DNA of 8,195 nt from an uncultured Lachnospiraceae bacterium (lineage in GTDB: Bacteria > Bacillota > Clostridia > Lachnospirales > Lachnospiraceae). Location of the stretch: contig CAJUDS010000031.1 in the NCBI GenBank assembly GCA_910585345.1, positions 1 through 8,195 of the forward strand, in the 5' to 3' direction. Made by a program: the position numbers and the translations under genes. Below the pieces are notes generated by a model. The model was not told the DNA's origin, made no database searches, and saw only the letters and a program-made list of their open reading frames with translations. Position 1 is the first letter of the stretch; each line of letters starts with the position of its first letter. Positions 1-7,243 of this stretch are shown in pieces.

Positions 1-50
1 TACATTATATAGTTTTTTGCTATACCCCATAAGAAAGAAATACCTTCTCT

Positions 51-84
51 AAAAAAGACAGCAGAATAAAAAGCTGTCTTTTTT
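51..84. terminator. Bidirectional intrinsic terminator
   Basis: A perfect 12-bp inverted repeat (51-62 with 73-84) encloses a 10-nt loop. Its arms are AAAAAAGACAGC and GCTGTCTTTTTT, so it gives a GC-containing stem followed by a U-run on either strand. It separates the starch block from whatever lies to the left of the window. The gene it terminates is not in the window, so its main direction cannot be decided. Confidence 0.8.
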
Positions 85-98
85 ACTGCGCAGATTTA

Positions 99-107
99 TG
101 ATATAAT
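99..107 (+). promoter_or_regulatory. Extended -10 promoter for the first GH13 gene
   Basis: The sequence TGATATAAT contains a consensus TATAAT (102-107) with the TG dinucleotide of an extended -10 one base upstream. No good -35 is seen: the expected position falls in the T-run of the terminator at 79-84. Transcription should start near 113-115, just before the structured leader. It lies between a terminator and the first gene, which fits a dedicated promoter. Confidence 0.65.
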
Positions 108-113
108 GTTCGC

Positions 114-262
114 GAAGGCAATGAGCAGTGCCAAAATATAAGATGGCAAATCGGCTGCCTGCAGACGGACTTAACAGATTATACTTTGATGGGGCAAGCC
201 CGAAGACCGCAGGTTTCTGAATGTGCACTGCGTATGATATTATGCAGAAAGGCTGAATAAGT
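114..262 (+). promoter_or_regulatory. Structured 5' leader with competing helices (riboswitch-like), class unknown
   Basis: This roughly 150-nt leader lies between the promoter and the first GH13 start. A 7-bp closing helix pairs GCAGTGC (125-131) with GCACTGC (225-231). Inside it are CCTGC/GCAGG (158-162 with 209-213) and a GGG/CCC hairpin (192-194 with 199-201, loop CAAG). A rival hairpin, CTGCGTA/TATGCAG (228-234 with 241-247, 6-nt loop), reuses 228-231 of the closing helix and takes in the first G of the ribosome binding site GAAAGG (247-252). A second rival, GGCA/TGCC (117-120 with 129-132), would break the 5' side. The closing helix and the site-adjacent hairpin cannot coexist, which is how translational switches are built. 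I do not recognise the conserved core of any riboswitch class I know, so ligand and direction are unknown. Confidence 0.45.
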
Positions 263-2392
263 ATGGATTTTGACCGATTTCTGAAAGCACAAAGGCAGCA
301 GGAGTATGTTGTGAATATGCGGCCGGTATTTCGAAAAAAGGCGCTTTTCAGTGATACGACGGAAAATTATGTAATACCGCAGGAACCGGCCCCTTATGAT
401 GAAATTACAGTACGGTTCCGCTCACAAAAAGGAAATATTGACAGAGTTTATTTTGTGTGTAAAGGCCAGAAGGATTTGATGACGCTGGAATCTTCGGATT
501 CGCAGTTTGATTATTATTCGGTGAAGGTGCAGCTGGAAAACGAGCTGCTGACTTATTATTTTGAGATAAAAGCTGGAAAAATTGATTGCTGCTATGATAT
601 GCGCGGCGCTGTGAAAACAGCAGAGGAACATTTCTATTTTCATATTTATCCCGGTTTCCGTACGCCCGACTGGGCCAAGGGCGCGGTCATGTATCAGATA
701 TTTGTGGACCGCTTCTACAATGGGGACCGATCGAATGATGTACTGACGGGGGAATACCGCTATATTGGTGAACCTGTGTTAAAAGCGGAAAGCTGGGACG
801 CCTATCCGGACAGTATGGATGTACGCAGATTTTATGGAGGAGATCTGCAGGGCGTGATAGATAAGCTGGATTATCTGAAAGATCTTGGCATTGACGTCAT
901 ATATTTAAACCCTGTTTTTGTATCCCCTTCCAATCATAAATATGATATACAGGATTATGATTATATCGATCCTCATTTTGGGAAAATTGTAAAGGACGAA
1001 GGGGATTTACTGCCTGCGCAAACGCAGGAAAACCGCTTTGCCAGCCGTTACATTACGCGGGTAACCGACAGAGAAAATCTGGAAGCGGGAAACCAACTGT
1101 TTGCAAAGCTGGTAAAAGAAGCGCACAGACGGGGCATCCGGGTGATTCTGGACGGTGTGTTTAACCATTGCGGTTCATTTAATAAATGGATGGATCGTGA
1201 GCGGATCTATGAAAATGCGAAAGATTATGCGAAAGGCGCTTATATAGACGCCGGAAGTCCTTACCGTAACTACTTTCATTTTTATGAAGCCAATCAATGG
1301 CCTTATAATCATACCTATGACGGGTGGTGGGGGCATGATACGCTGCCCAAACTGAATTATGAGGGTTCCAGAGAGTTGTATGAGTATATATTGCGCGTGG
1401 CCAGGAAATGGATATCAGAACCTTATTGCGCTGACGGCTGGCGGCTGGATGTAGCGGCGGATTTAGGACATAGTCCGGAAATGAATCATCAGTTCTGGCA
1501 GGATTTCAGAAAGGCAGTAAAGAGCGCCAATCCGGATGCTCTGATTCTGGCGGAACATTATGGCAATCCGGAAAGCTGGCTGCGGGGAAATGAATGGGAT
1601 TCCGTTATGAATTATGACGCTTTTATGGAGCCGGTTTCCTGGTTTTTAACAGGAATGCAGAAGCACAGCGACGATTATCGGGAAGATCTTCTGGGCAATG
1701 CATTCAGCTTTTGGGAGACAATGAAATATCACAATGCGGATTATACAATGCCGTCGTGGCAGGTTGCCATGAACGAATTGTCAAATCATGATCATTCGCG
1801 GTTTCTCACAAGAACGAACCGGAAGGTGGGACGTACCAATACAATGGGACCGCAGGCAGCGGAAGAAGGCGTCGACAAAGCGGTATTCCGGGAAGCGGTG
1901 GTGCTGCAGATGACCTGGGTTGGCGCGCCGACAATCTATTATGGGGATGAGGCGGGTGTATGTGGATTTACGGACCCGGATAACAGGCGGACCTATCCGT
2001 GGGGACATGAGGATAAACAGTTGATTGCTTTTCATAAAGAGATGATTCGCATTCATAAGGAAAATCGGGAACTAAAAAGGGGATCGCTGCTTCGTCTGTG
2101 CGGTGATTATAATTGTATTGCTTATGGCAGATTTACCGCCGCGGAGCAGTGCATTGTGATATTGAATAATAATACTACGGAAGTGACAAAGGAAATCAGC
2201 GTATGGGAAGCCGGTGTGCCAAAGGAAGCGGTTTTGAAACGGCTCATATTGACAGACAATAGCGGTTTTACGACAGAAGAAGCCTGTTATCAGGTAAAAG
2301 CGGGAAAGTTATCGATTACACTGCCGCCCACTTCTGCAGTTGTGTTAAAATATAAGAAAAAGGAGGAACGCAAATTTTTAAAATTTTTATGA
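263..2392 (+). CDS. GH13 neopullulanase / cyclomaltodextrinase-like alpha-glycosidase
   Basis: This 709-aa enzyme probably hydrolyses alpha-1,4 (and perhaps alpha-1,6) bonds in maltodextrins or cyclodextrins. No signal peptide is seen, so it should act in the cytoplasm. Residues 1 to about 140 look like the N-terminal beta-domain of neopullulanases. The catalytic barrel begins near YQIFVDRF (144-151). The GH13 signatures are all present: DGVFNH (297-302), the neopullulanase-type region V LPKLN (361-365), GWRLDVA with nucleophile D396, the acid/base E431 in ILAEHYG, and NHD with transition-state Asp D510. A C-terminal beta-domain follows from about 620. The length fits GH13 enzymes that carry an N-terminal domain. 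The start has GAAAGG ten bases upstream. The basic tail (KKKEERKFLKFL) looks added. Family membership is firm; substrate is inferred. Confidence 0.93.
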   Translation: MDFDRFLKAQRQQEYVVNMRPVFRKKALFSDTTENYVIPQEPAPYDEITVRFRSQKGNIDRVYFVCKGQKDLMTLESSDSQFDYYSVKVQLENELLTYYFEIKAGKIDCCYDMRGAVKTAEEHFYFHIYPGFRTPDWAKGAVMYQIFVDRFYNGDRSNDVLTGEYRYIGEPVLKAESWDAYPDSMDVRRFYGGDLQGVIDKLDYLKDLGIDVIYLNPVFVSPSNHKYDIQDYDYIDPHFGKIVKDEGDLLPAQTQENRFASRYITRVTDRENLEAGNQLFAKLVKEAHRRGIRVILDGVFNHCGSFNKWMDRERIYENAKDYAKGAYIDAGSPYRNYFHFYEANQWPYNHTYDGWWGHDTLPKLNYEGSRELYEYILRVARKWISEPYCADGWRLDVAADLGHSPEMNHQFWQDFRKAVKSANPDALILAEHYGNPESWLRGNEWDSVMNYDAFMEPVSWFLTGMQKHSDDYREDLLGNAFSFWETMKYHNADYTMPSWQVAMNELSNHDHSRFLTRTNRKVGRTNTMGPQAAEEGVDKAVFREAVVLQMTWVGAPTIYYGDEAGVCGFTDPDNRRTYPWGHEDKQLIAFHKEMIRIHKENRELKRGSLLRLCGDYNCIAYGRFTAAEQCIVILNNNTTEVTKEISVWEAGVPKEAVLKRLILTDNSGFTTEEACYQVKAGKLSITLPPTSAVVLKYKKKEERKFLKFL

Positions 2393-2519
2393 AAGTGTTG
2401 AATGTCATGCGCAGATCGTTCTGCGGCGGGATGTGCGCATATGATGCGGTACAAAAGTGAGGGATGACGACCGTATATCATGCGATATATGGCACAGCAA
2501 AAGAGTGGAAGGAGATTTT
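2393..2519 (+). promoter_or_regulatory. Intergenic leader of the chemoreceptor gene with two hairpins
   Basis: Two hairpins stand out in the gap between the amylase and the MCP. The first is CGCAGA-TCGT-TCTGCG (2410-2425), with an alternative longer pairing ATGCGCA/TGCGCAT (2407-2413 with 2434-2440). The second is a 9-bp stem with one G-U pair (2471-2479 with 2484-2492, loop ATGC), 28 bases before the start. Neither is followed by a T-run, so they are not intrinsic terminators. A possible -10, TATGAT (2440-2445), has no convincing -35. The MCP may simply be read from the upstream promoter. Confidence 0.35.
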
Positions 2520-4214
2520 ATGGAAACAAATCGGGGTGAAGTATTGGGGAAAAACAGCCAGTCCGTACAACTTAAGAGACTGGTATCATCGGCCGTTACG
2601 GCAGTGGTTATTGGGATTATATTATTGGTTCTGTTTACGATATGTACAGTGATCGTGTCGTCTGTTCAATCGAAGCAGCTTGCTGCGGCAATTGCGCTGG
2701 ATCAGTATCGTATGGGGTCGAAAACATTGACATATGAAGTGCAGTCTTATGCAGTTACCGGAGAGCAAAAGTATTATGACGGGTATATGAGAGAGCTGGA
2801 CGTAAACCAAAACCGTGAAAAAGCAAGGGCGGTGCTGGCGGAGTGCGGCATTACAGAAGAAGAGTGGGAAAAGCTGGATCAAATTGCGTCTCTGTCGGAG
2901 AATCTGGTTCCGCTGGAGGAAGAGGCCATGGCTTGTGCGGGAGCCGGCGATACGGTAACGGCACAGTCGTATGTATTCAGTAAAGAGTATGGAGATTCGG
3001 TGGAGCAAATCAATGCATTGACGGAAACAGCCATTTCGGAAATCAATGAGAGACTTGACAGAGAGCAGAAGTTTCTCAAAGCAGTGGAAGTACTTGTGGA
3101 AATACTGTTTGTTATTTCTTTTATCTATGTTGTGCTGCGTATTATAAAGACTATAAAATTTGCGGACCGTGAACTTCTGCAACCGATTAAAAAAGTATCC
3201 GTACAGATGGAAGCTCTGTCAAGAGGTGATTTCAGCACAGAGCTGAATATGAAAGAGGACGACAGTGAAGTCGGAAAAATGGTAGCCGCAATTTCCTTTA
3301 TGCAAAAAAATCTGCTCAATATGATTAAAGAAATTTCATCTGTGCTGGAACAGATGGGGAACGGTAATTATAATATCCGGCTGGATCAGGAATACATAGG
3401 CGAATTTATAGAAATCAAAGATTCTTTCCTTAAGATAGGGGAAAAGATGCGGGAGACGCTGAACACAATTAAGGATTTCTCAGGAGAGATTGACAGAGGC
3501 GCGGAGCAGCTTGCTGCAGCGGCGGAAGATCTGGCGGAGGGAAGCACGACCTGGGCTGTCCAGATCACGGATTTGGTAGAAGTTTTTGAAAAAATGACGG
3601 AAAGCATGGAAAGAAACGCGCTGGAAACAAGCGAGACCGTGCAGATTTCAAAACGGGCCGGTGTAACGCTGATGGAAGGCAATCACAAAATGCAGGAGCT
3701 GAAAGAAGCTATTGGAGAAATCAGCAGATGTTCCGAGCAGATCAATACGATTATCAGTACCATTGAAGACATTGCTTCACAGACAAATCTGCTGTCGCTG
3801 AACGCATCGATTGAAGCTGCAAGGGCAGGTGAAGCAGGCAGAGGGTTTGCGGTAGTGGCAGAACAGGTAAAGAATCTGTCCGAGGAATCGGCGAAAGCAG
3901 TGGGGAGAACGACGGCGCTCATTGAGGAGACGATTAGGGCGGTAAATAAAGGTACTTCGATTGCGGATGAAACAGCGGCGAATATGAATGAAGTAATCGA
4001 AAGCGAGAAATCCGCTACGGAAAAAATGGGACAGGTTGCAGAACTGTTAGAAGGCGATGTGGAAAGTATGCGTAAAGTCAATGAAAGTATGTCCCAGTTG
4101 TCTGCTGTTGTAGACAATAACTCAGCAACATCAGAGGAAACGGCGGCAGTGAGCCAGCAGCAAAAGGAACAGGTAGATCTGATGGTAGACCTGATGAACA
4201 AATTTCAGATTTAA
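2520..4214 (+). CDS. Methyl-accepting chemotaxis protein (transmembrane, tandem HAMP)
   Basis: This 564-aa chemoreceptor would control CheA kinase activity, and so swimming, in response to an outside signal. A first membrane helix (about 21-49) and a second (about 190-209) frame a roughly 140-residue, mostly helical outside domain of the four-helix-bundle type; its ligand is unknown. A HAMP module (about 210-265) is followed by a second HAMP-like repeat (about 266-320, with the motif LEQMGNGNYNIRL). The signalling domain follows. Its hairpin tip (416-455) carries QTNLLSLNASIEAARAGEAG and GRGFAVVAEQVKNLSEES, the CheA/CheW contact region. The SATSEETAAVSQQQ stretch (535-548) looks like a methylation helix. 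No C-terminal CheR-tethering pentapeptide is seen. ATG at 2520 is chosen because AAGGAG lies five bases upstream; a GTG 63 bases earlier has no ribosome site. It sits between two GH13 genes, so it may sense sugars (inferred). Confidence 0.95.
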   Translation: METNRGEVLGKNSQSVQLKRLVSSAVTAVVIGIILLVLFTICTVIVSSVQSKQLAAAIALDQYRMGSKTLTYEVQSYAVTGEQKYYDGYMRELDVNQNREKARAVLAECGITEEEWEKLDQIASLSENLVPLEEEAMACAGAGDTVTAQSYVFSKEYGDSVEQINALTETAISEINERLDREQKFLKAVEVLVEILFVISFIYVVLRIIKTIKFADRELLQPIKKVSVQMEALSRGDFSTELNMKEDDSEVGKMVAAISFMQKNLLNMIKEISSVLEQMGNGNYNIRLDQEYIGEFIEIKDSFLKIGEKMRETLNTIKDFSGEIDRGAEQLAAAAEDLAEGSTTWAVQITDLVEVFEKMTESMERNALETSETVQISKRAGVTLMEGNHKMQELKEAIGEISRCSEQINTIISTIEDIASQTNLLSLNASIEAARAGEAGRGFAVVAEQVKNLSEESAKAVGRTTALIEETIRAVNKGTSIADETAANMNEVIESEKSATEKMGQVAELLEGDVESMRKVNESMSQLSAVVDNNSATSEETAAVSQQQKEQVDLMVDLMNKFQI

Positions 4215-4224
4215 TGATTAGAAG

Positions 4225-4270
4225 ACTGCAGTAAAGCGGGCATGGAAGAACAGCTTTGCTGCAGTTTTTT
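4225..4270 (+). terminator. Intrinsic terminator after the MCP gene
   Basis: A 13-bp stem with one G-U pair joins 4225-4237 and 4253-4265. The loop is 15 nt, and a run of six T follows (4265-4270). It begins ten bases after the MCP stop codon. It leaves only 66 bases before the next gene, in which I find no clear promoter, so the next gene depends either on read-through or on a promoter that I cannot recognise. Confidence 0.85.
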
Positions 4271-4336
4271 ATCGTGTAACAAACAGGAGGGTATTTGGTT
4301 TGTTTTATGGAAATACTATGGATAAGAGGTGATACG

Positions 4337-6655
4337 ATGGAAAAACGATTGCGTAAAAAAGAATTCTATTTTCCGTCAACCAACAAAGCCGATCAGATCC
4401 ATGCCGTTGTATGGCTGCCGGATGCAATCAACTATCCGTCTCCCAGGGGTGTTGTGCAAATAGCGCATGGAATGGTGGAATATATAGAACGATATGATGA
4501 GCTGGCGCGGTATTTAAATAAAAAAGGATTCGTGGTAGCCGGAAATGACCACCTAGGCCATGGAAAGTCGGTGAAGTCACAAGAAGGATGGGGATATTTT
4601 GCGCCTGCGGCAGGAAGCGTATATGTGGTTGCCGATATGCATAGATTAAGCGGTATTTTGAAGAAACAGTTTCCGGGACAGTTTTTCTGTTTGCTGGGTC
4701 ACAGCATGGGTTCTTTTATGGTTAGACGTTATATGATGACTTATGGCAGAGAGCTGGATGGAGTCATTTTGCTGGGAACGGGAAACCAGCCTGTCGGATT
4801 GATCATCGGCGGACTGTTGGCAGCAGGAGTTATGAGGTTGTGGAAAGGAAGCCGTTACAGAAGCAAACTTTTGCGTCGTCTGATGTTTGGCAGTTATAAC
4901 CGCAGGATCAAAAATCCCAGGACAGATAATGACTGGGTGTGCTCGGATGAAAAAATTATGGAAGCGTACAATCAGGATCCGGCCTGCACATTTATTTTTA
5001 CAGTAAATGGGATAGAGGTTTTACTGAAAACCTTGCTTTTTATAGAGAATAAGATTAATATTGAGAAGATACCGAAGGAGCTGCCGATCCTGATGGCTTC
5101 GGGCAGGGAGGACCCGGTAGGAAATTACGGAAAGGCAGTAAAGAAGGTGTTCCGTATCTATAAAGATGCGGGTATAAAAGACATTCGCTTAAAGCTGTTT
5201 GACGGATGCCGTCACGAACTTCACAATGAGGTCATTCGGCAGAAAGTTTATGCGATGCTTGGAAACTGGTTAGAGAGTAAGCGGAACAGGTTTGCTGATG
5301 CAGGCAGTTGCCTGCATGAGCCAAGTGAGAGAAGAGGAGATAAATGTATGTGGTTTGATGAAGCAGTGGTATATCAGATATATCCCCTGGGGATGTGCGG
5401 CGCGCCTTTACAGAATGACGGTGTGGAAGAACATCGTATTTTACGTGTGCTGGAATGGACGGAGCATATAAAGAAGTTGGGCGCCAACTGCGTTCTGTTT
5501 AACCCTCTGTTTGAGAGCGATGCCCATGGATATGATACAAGGGATTATCAAAAAATAGACTGCCGTCTCGGCACAAAAGAGGATTTTAAAAAGGTCTGCG
5601 ACGCGCTGCACGAAGCCGGAATTAAGGTGATGCTGGATGGTGTGTTTAATCATGCCGGCCGGGGCTTTTGGGCATTTGAGGATGTACGGCAGAAAAAATG
5701 GGACAGCCCGTATAAAGACTGGTTTCACATTTCTTTTGACGGAAACACGAACTATAACGACGGATTTTGGTATGAGGCATGGGAAGGATGCAATGAACTG
5801 GTAAAATTGAATCTGAACAATCCTGCAGTGAGAGACTATTTGTTTGACGCGGTACGGGGCTGGGTGCGCGATTATGATATAGACGGGCTGAGGCTGGATG
5901 TGGCGTACTGTCTGGATCTGGGCTTTTTGGAAGCGCTGCGGAGAGTTGCGGACAGTCTGAAACCAGAGTTTGTATTGATGGGTGAGACATTGCATGGGGA
6001 CTACAACCGCTGGATGAATGACCATGCATGCCATTCGGTAACGAATTATGAATGTTACAAGGGATTGTATTCCAGTTTTAATACGGGAAATATGCATGAA
6101 ATTTCTTATAGTCTGAACCGTCAGTTTGGGGCGGAGCAGTGGTGCCTTTATACGGGGAAACATTTATTTAACTTTGTTGATAACCATGATGTGACCCGTA
6201 TTGCTACGATCCTCAGTGACCGGAATTGCATTCGCCCGATCTATGGGATGTTATTCGGTATGCCCGGTGTGCCTGCCGTGTACTATGGCAGTGAATGGGG
6301 TATGGAAGGGGATAAGAGAAACGGGGATCCTTCTTTGCGTCCGGAGGTGGAAAAACCGGAAACGAATGAACTGACAGAATGGATTGCCAAATTGGCGAAA
6401 GCCAGAAAAGCCAGCAAAGCACTTTGCTATGGCAGTTACCGGAATGTCATGGTGCAGCCGAAGCAGTTAATTTTTGAGCGGAAAGTGGAAGGTGAACGGG
6501 TGCTTGTAGCAATCAACGCAGATGGAGACACATATCATGCAGACTTCAATGCGGAATCAGGACGGGGATGGGATTTGATCAGCGGCGAGATGCATGATTT
6601 TGGCGGCGGCAGTGATCTGGCTCCCTATTCCTGCTCGTTCTGGAAAACAGAATAG
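4337..6655 (+). CDS. Alpha/beta hydrolase (monoacylglycerol-lipase-like) fused in frame to GH13 amylase
   Basis: One uninterrupted 772-aa frame encodes two complete enzymes. Residues 1 to about 314 are a Hydrolase_4-type serine hydrolase, a family of lysophospholipases and monoacylglycerol lipases. It has the oxyanion motif HGM (44-46), nucleophile elbow GHSMG with S123, D259 in REDPVG, and H293 in DGCRHELH, so the triad is intact. Residues 315-337 are a low-complexity polar linker that reads like translated intergenic DNA. From M338 on it is a full GH13 enzyme with its own internal start (entry at 5348). ATG 4337 is preferred because AGAGGTGAT ends three bases upstream. An in-frame ATG at 4307 and a TTG at 4295 lie behind another site (AGGAGGG, 4285-4291), but at poor spacing. 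The fusion may be genuine, or a lost stop codon or base-call error in 5216-5277. No signal peptide is seen. Confidence 0.8.
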   Translation: MEKRLRKKEFYFPSTNKADQIHAVVWLPDAINYPSPRGVVQIAHGMVEYIERYDELARYLNKKGFVVAGNDHLGHGKSVKSQEGWGYFAPAAGSVYVVADMHRLSGILKKQFPGQFFCLLGHSMGSFMVRRYMMTYGRELDGVILLGTGNQPVGLIIGGLLAAGVMRLWKGSRYRSKLLRRLMFGSYNRRIKNPRTDNDWVCSDEKIMEAYNQDPACTFIFTVNGIEVLLKTLLFIENKINIEKIPKELPILMASGREDPVGNYGKAVKKVFRIYKDAGIKDIRLKLFDGCRHELHNEVIRQKVYAMLGNWLESKRNRFADAGSCLHEPSERRGDKCMWFDEAVVYQIYPLGMCGAPLQNDGVEEHRILRVLEWTEHIKKLGANCVLFNPLFESDAHGYDTRDYQKIDCRLGTKEDFKKVCDALHEAGIKVMLDGVFNHAGRGFWAFEDVRQKKWDSPYKDWFHISFDGNTNYNDGFWYEAWEGCNELVKLNLNNPAVRDYLFDAVRGWVRDYDIDGLRLDVAYCLDLGFLEALRRVADSLKPEFVLMGETLHGDYNRWMNDHACHSVTNYECYKGLYSSFNTGNMHEISYSLNRQFGAEQWCLYTGKHLFNFVDNHDVTRIATILSDRNCIRPIYGMLFGMPGVPAVYYGSEWGMEGDKRNGDPSLRPEVEKPETNELTEWIAKLAKARKASKALCYGSYRNVMVQPKQLIFERKVEGERVLVAINADGDTYHADFNAESGRGWDLISGEMHDFGGGSDLAPYSCSFWKTE
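5298..5317 (+). repeat. Palindromic hairpin inside the hydrolase-GH13 linker
   Basis: ATGCAGGC (5298-5305) and GCCTGCAT (5310-5317) form a perfect 8-bp stem with loop AGTT. It lies within the linker, just past the end of the hydrolase domain and 30 bases before the internal GH13 start. A hairpin here is typical of spacer between cistrons. This supports the view that the region was once intergenic. Confidence 0.6.
5348..6655 (+). CDS. GH13 alpha-amylase family enzyme, internal start within the fusion frame
   Basis: This 435-aa GH13 glycosidase lacks the N-terminal domain of the first GH13 enzyme, and starts almost directly on the barrel with VVYQIYPLG. The motifs are DGVFNHAG (97-104), region V-like LVKLN (151-155), GLRLDVA with nucleophile D184, acid/base E213 in LMGETLHG, and VDNHDVTR with D281. 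It is probably a cytoplasmic maltodextrin-degrading enzyme; the exact specificity cannot be read from the sequence. Compact clostridial homologues of this type begin at the same MW(F/Y) position. GAGGAG (5334-5339) lies eight bases before ATG 5348, an ideal ribosome site. So even if the upstream hydrolase reads through, this shorter protein should also be made. It is listed separately because the ancestral gene boundary is probably here. Confidence 0.75.
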   Translation: MWFDEAVVYQIYPLGMCGAPLQNDGVEEHRILRVLEWTEHIKKLGANCVLFNPLFESDAHGYDTRDYQKIDCRLGTKEDFKKVCDALHEAGIKVMLDGVFNHAGRGFWAFEDVRQKKWDSPYKDWFHISFDGNTNYNDGFWYEAWEGCNELVKLNLNNPAVRDYLFDAVRGWVRDYDIDGLRLDVAYCLDLGFLEALRRVADSLKPEFVLMGETLHGDYNRWMNDHACHSVTNYECYKGLYSSFNTGNMHEISYSLNRQFGAEQWCLYTGKHLFNFVDNHDVTRIATILSDRNCIRPIYGMLFGMPGVPAVYYGSEWGMEGDKRNGDPSLRPEVEKPETNELTEWIAKLAKARKASKALCYGSYRNVMVQPKQLIFERKVEGERVLVAINADGDTYHADFNAESGRGWDLISGEMHDFGGGSDLAPYSCSFWKTE

Positions 6656-6671
6656 CGGCAGCGCATAGATG

Positions 6672-6716
6672 CTCTCCCTCCGGATACAAAGATAGAAGTA
6701 TCCCATAGAGGGAGAG
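6672..6716. other. Long hairpin between convergent genes
   Basis: A 9-bp perfect stem CTCTCCCTC/GAGGGAGAG (6672-6680 with 6708-6716) is topped by a 6-bp stem GGATAC/GTATCC (6682-6687 with 6698-6703). It lies 16 bases after the GH13 stop and 12 bases from the stop of the opposing XRE gene. Neither strand has a T-run after it. It may act as a 3'-end stabiliser or a factor-dependent stop for both genes, but it is not a classic intrinsic terminator. Confidence 0.6.
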
Positions 6717-6728
6717 TGTAGGAAGCGC

Positions 6729-7127
6729 TTATCCGGCGATATCATCTTTTTCGGTATTGTTCATACCAGAAGATTTTGCAGCAGGCTTTTTTGTTTTTTG
6801 TGCCTTGCGGCGTTTCATCTCTAGGATTTGGAGGAGTTCTTCTTTTTCATCTTCGGGAAGCTCTCTGAAACCTGCGAGCAGTTCCGATTCCCGGCAGTCT
6901 TTGGGAATATAGTCCGCAGACTGTGTCTGTTTGCCTGTTAATATCCAGTCAACGGTACATTCCAATGCTTTTGAGAGTTTAAGAAGGGAAAGGGCGGCAG
7001 GCAGTGTTTTGCCGTTTTCGATGTCGCTCAAAGTACCGGAAGAAATACCGGTGAGCTCTCTGACCTGGGGCTGCGTCAGTCCTATCTTTTTTCTTTGCTG
7101 TTTGATTCGTTCGCCGATGGTGCACAT
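6729..7127 (-). CDS. XRE-family helix-turn-helix transcriptional regulator
   Basis: This 132-aa protein has an N-terminal Cro/C1-type HTH (about residues 5-60): IGERIKQQRKKIGLTQPQV, then the recognition helix region GISSGTLSDIENGKTLP, then LLKLSKALECTVDWILTG. A helical tail ELLAGFRELPEDEKEELLQI (about 82-101) is common in clostridial XRE proteins and may mediate dimerisation. The C-terminus is lysine-rich and probably disordered. The ribosome site GGAGG (7136-7140 on the plus map) is eight bases before ATG. It probably binds the TTCGG/CGAA half-sites just upstream and represses the divergent transcript, and perhaps itself. It faces the GH13 gene tail to tail and so is unlikely to belong to the starch operon. 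Targets beyond the adjacent promoter cannot be predicted. Confidence 0.88.
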   Translation of the reverse strand: MCTIGERIKQQRKKIGLTQPQVRELTGISSGTLSDIENGKTLPAALSLLKLSKALECTVDWILTGKQTQSADYIPKDCRESELLAGFRELPEDEKEELLQILEMKRRKAQKTKKPAAKSSGMNNTEKDDIAG

Positions 7128-7160
7128 ATTGATAACCTCCGGTTATAATGATTGAAAAGA

Positions 7161-7195
7161 TTCGATAATCCGAAATTAGTAATTGACATTTTCGG
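7161..7195. promoter_or_regulatory. Candidate operator for the XRE regulator
   Basis: Three related half-sites are seen: TTCG (7161-7164), CCGAAA (7170-7175) and TTTCGG (7190-7195). The first two make the near-palindrome TTCGATAATCCGAA. The second and third form a 6-bp inverted repeat about two helical turns apart, centre to centre. The third half-site lies in the spacer of the plus promoter, right after its -35, so a bound repressor would block it. The sites also lie in the leader of the xre transcript. Confidence 0.4.
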
Positions 7196-7211
7196 TAAAA
7201 CGAGATAATAT
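7183..7211 (+). promoter_or_regulatory. Plus-strand promoter for the candidate small RNA
   Basis: A perfect -35 TTGACA (7183-7188) is separated by 17 bases from TAATAT (7206-7211), which matches four of six -10 positions. An alternative -10, GATAAT (7204-7209), has a 15-base spacer. Initiation is expected near 7218. The next plus-strand structure is the hairpin cluster ending in a terminator, and no plausible protein follows. Confidence 0.55.
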
Positions 7212-7243
7212 ATTGTATGGAAAAGAATATTCTAATCCCGACA

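Noticed and set aside
4..26. Minus-strand promoter pointing out of the left edge (TATAAT at 9-4)
   Set aside because: The -10 is perfect but the -35 is very poor and the gene it would serve is outside the window.
2389..2460. A 23-codon frame overlapping the end of the first GH13 gene
   Set aside because: The nearby AGGAGG (2361-2366) is 22 bases from its ATG, too far, and the peptide has no recognisable features.
2457..2519. Upstream GTG start extending the MCP by 21 residues
   Set aside because: It has no ribosome site, and the extension runs through a hairpin. ATG 2520 has AAGGAG at ideal spacing and gives a normal MCP N-terminus.
2393..2519. A c-di-GMP riboswitch before the MCP, as seen in some clostridia, or a sigma-D flagellar promoter
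   Set aside because: The GEMM core motifs are absent. CAAA (2452) with CCGTATAT (2471) only loosely resembles a sigma-D promoter.
4295..4336. TTG (4295) or ATG (4307) start for the hydrolase frame
   Set aside because: AGGAGGG at 4285-4291 is too close to the TTG and rather far from the ATG. ATG 4337 has its own AGAGGTGAT and begins a normal hydrolase N-terminus. Not fully excluded.
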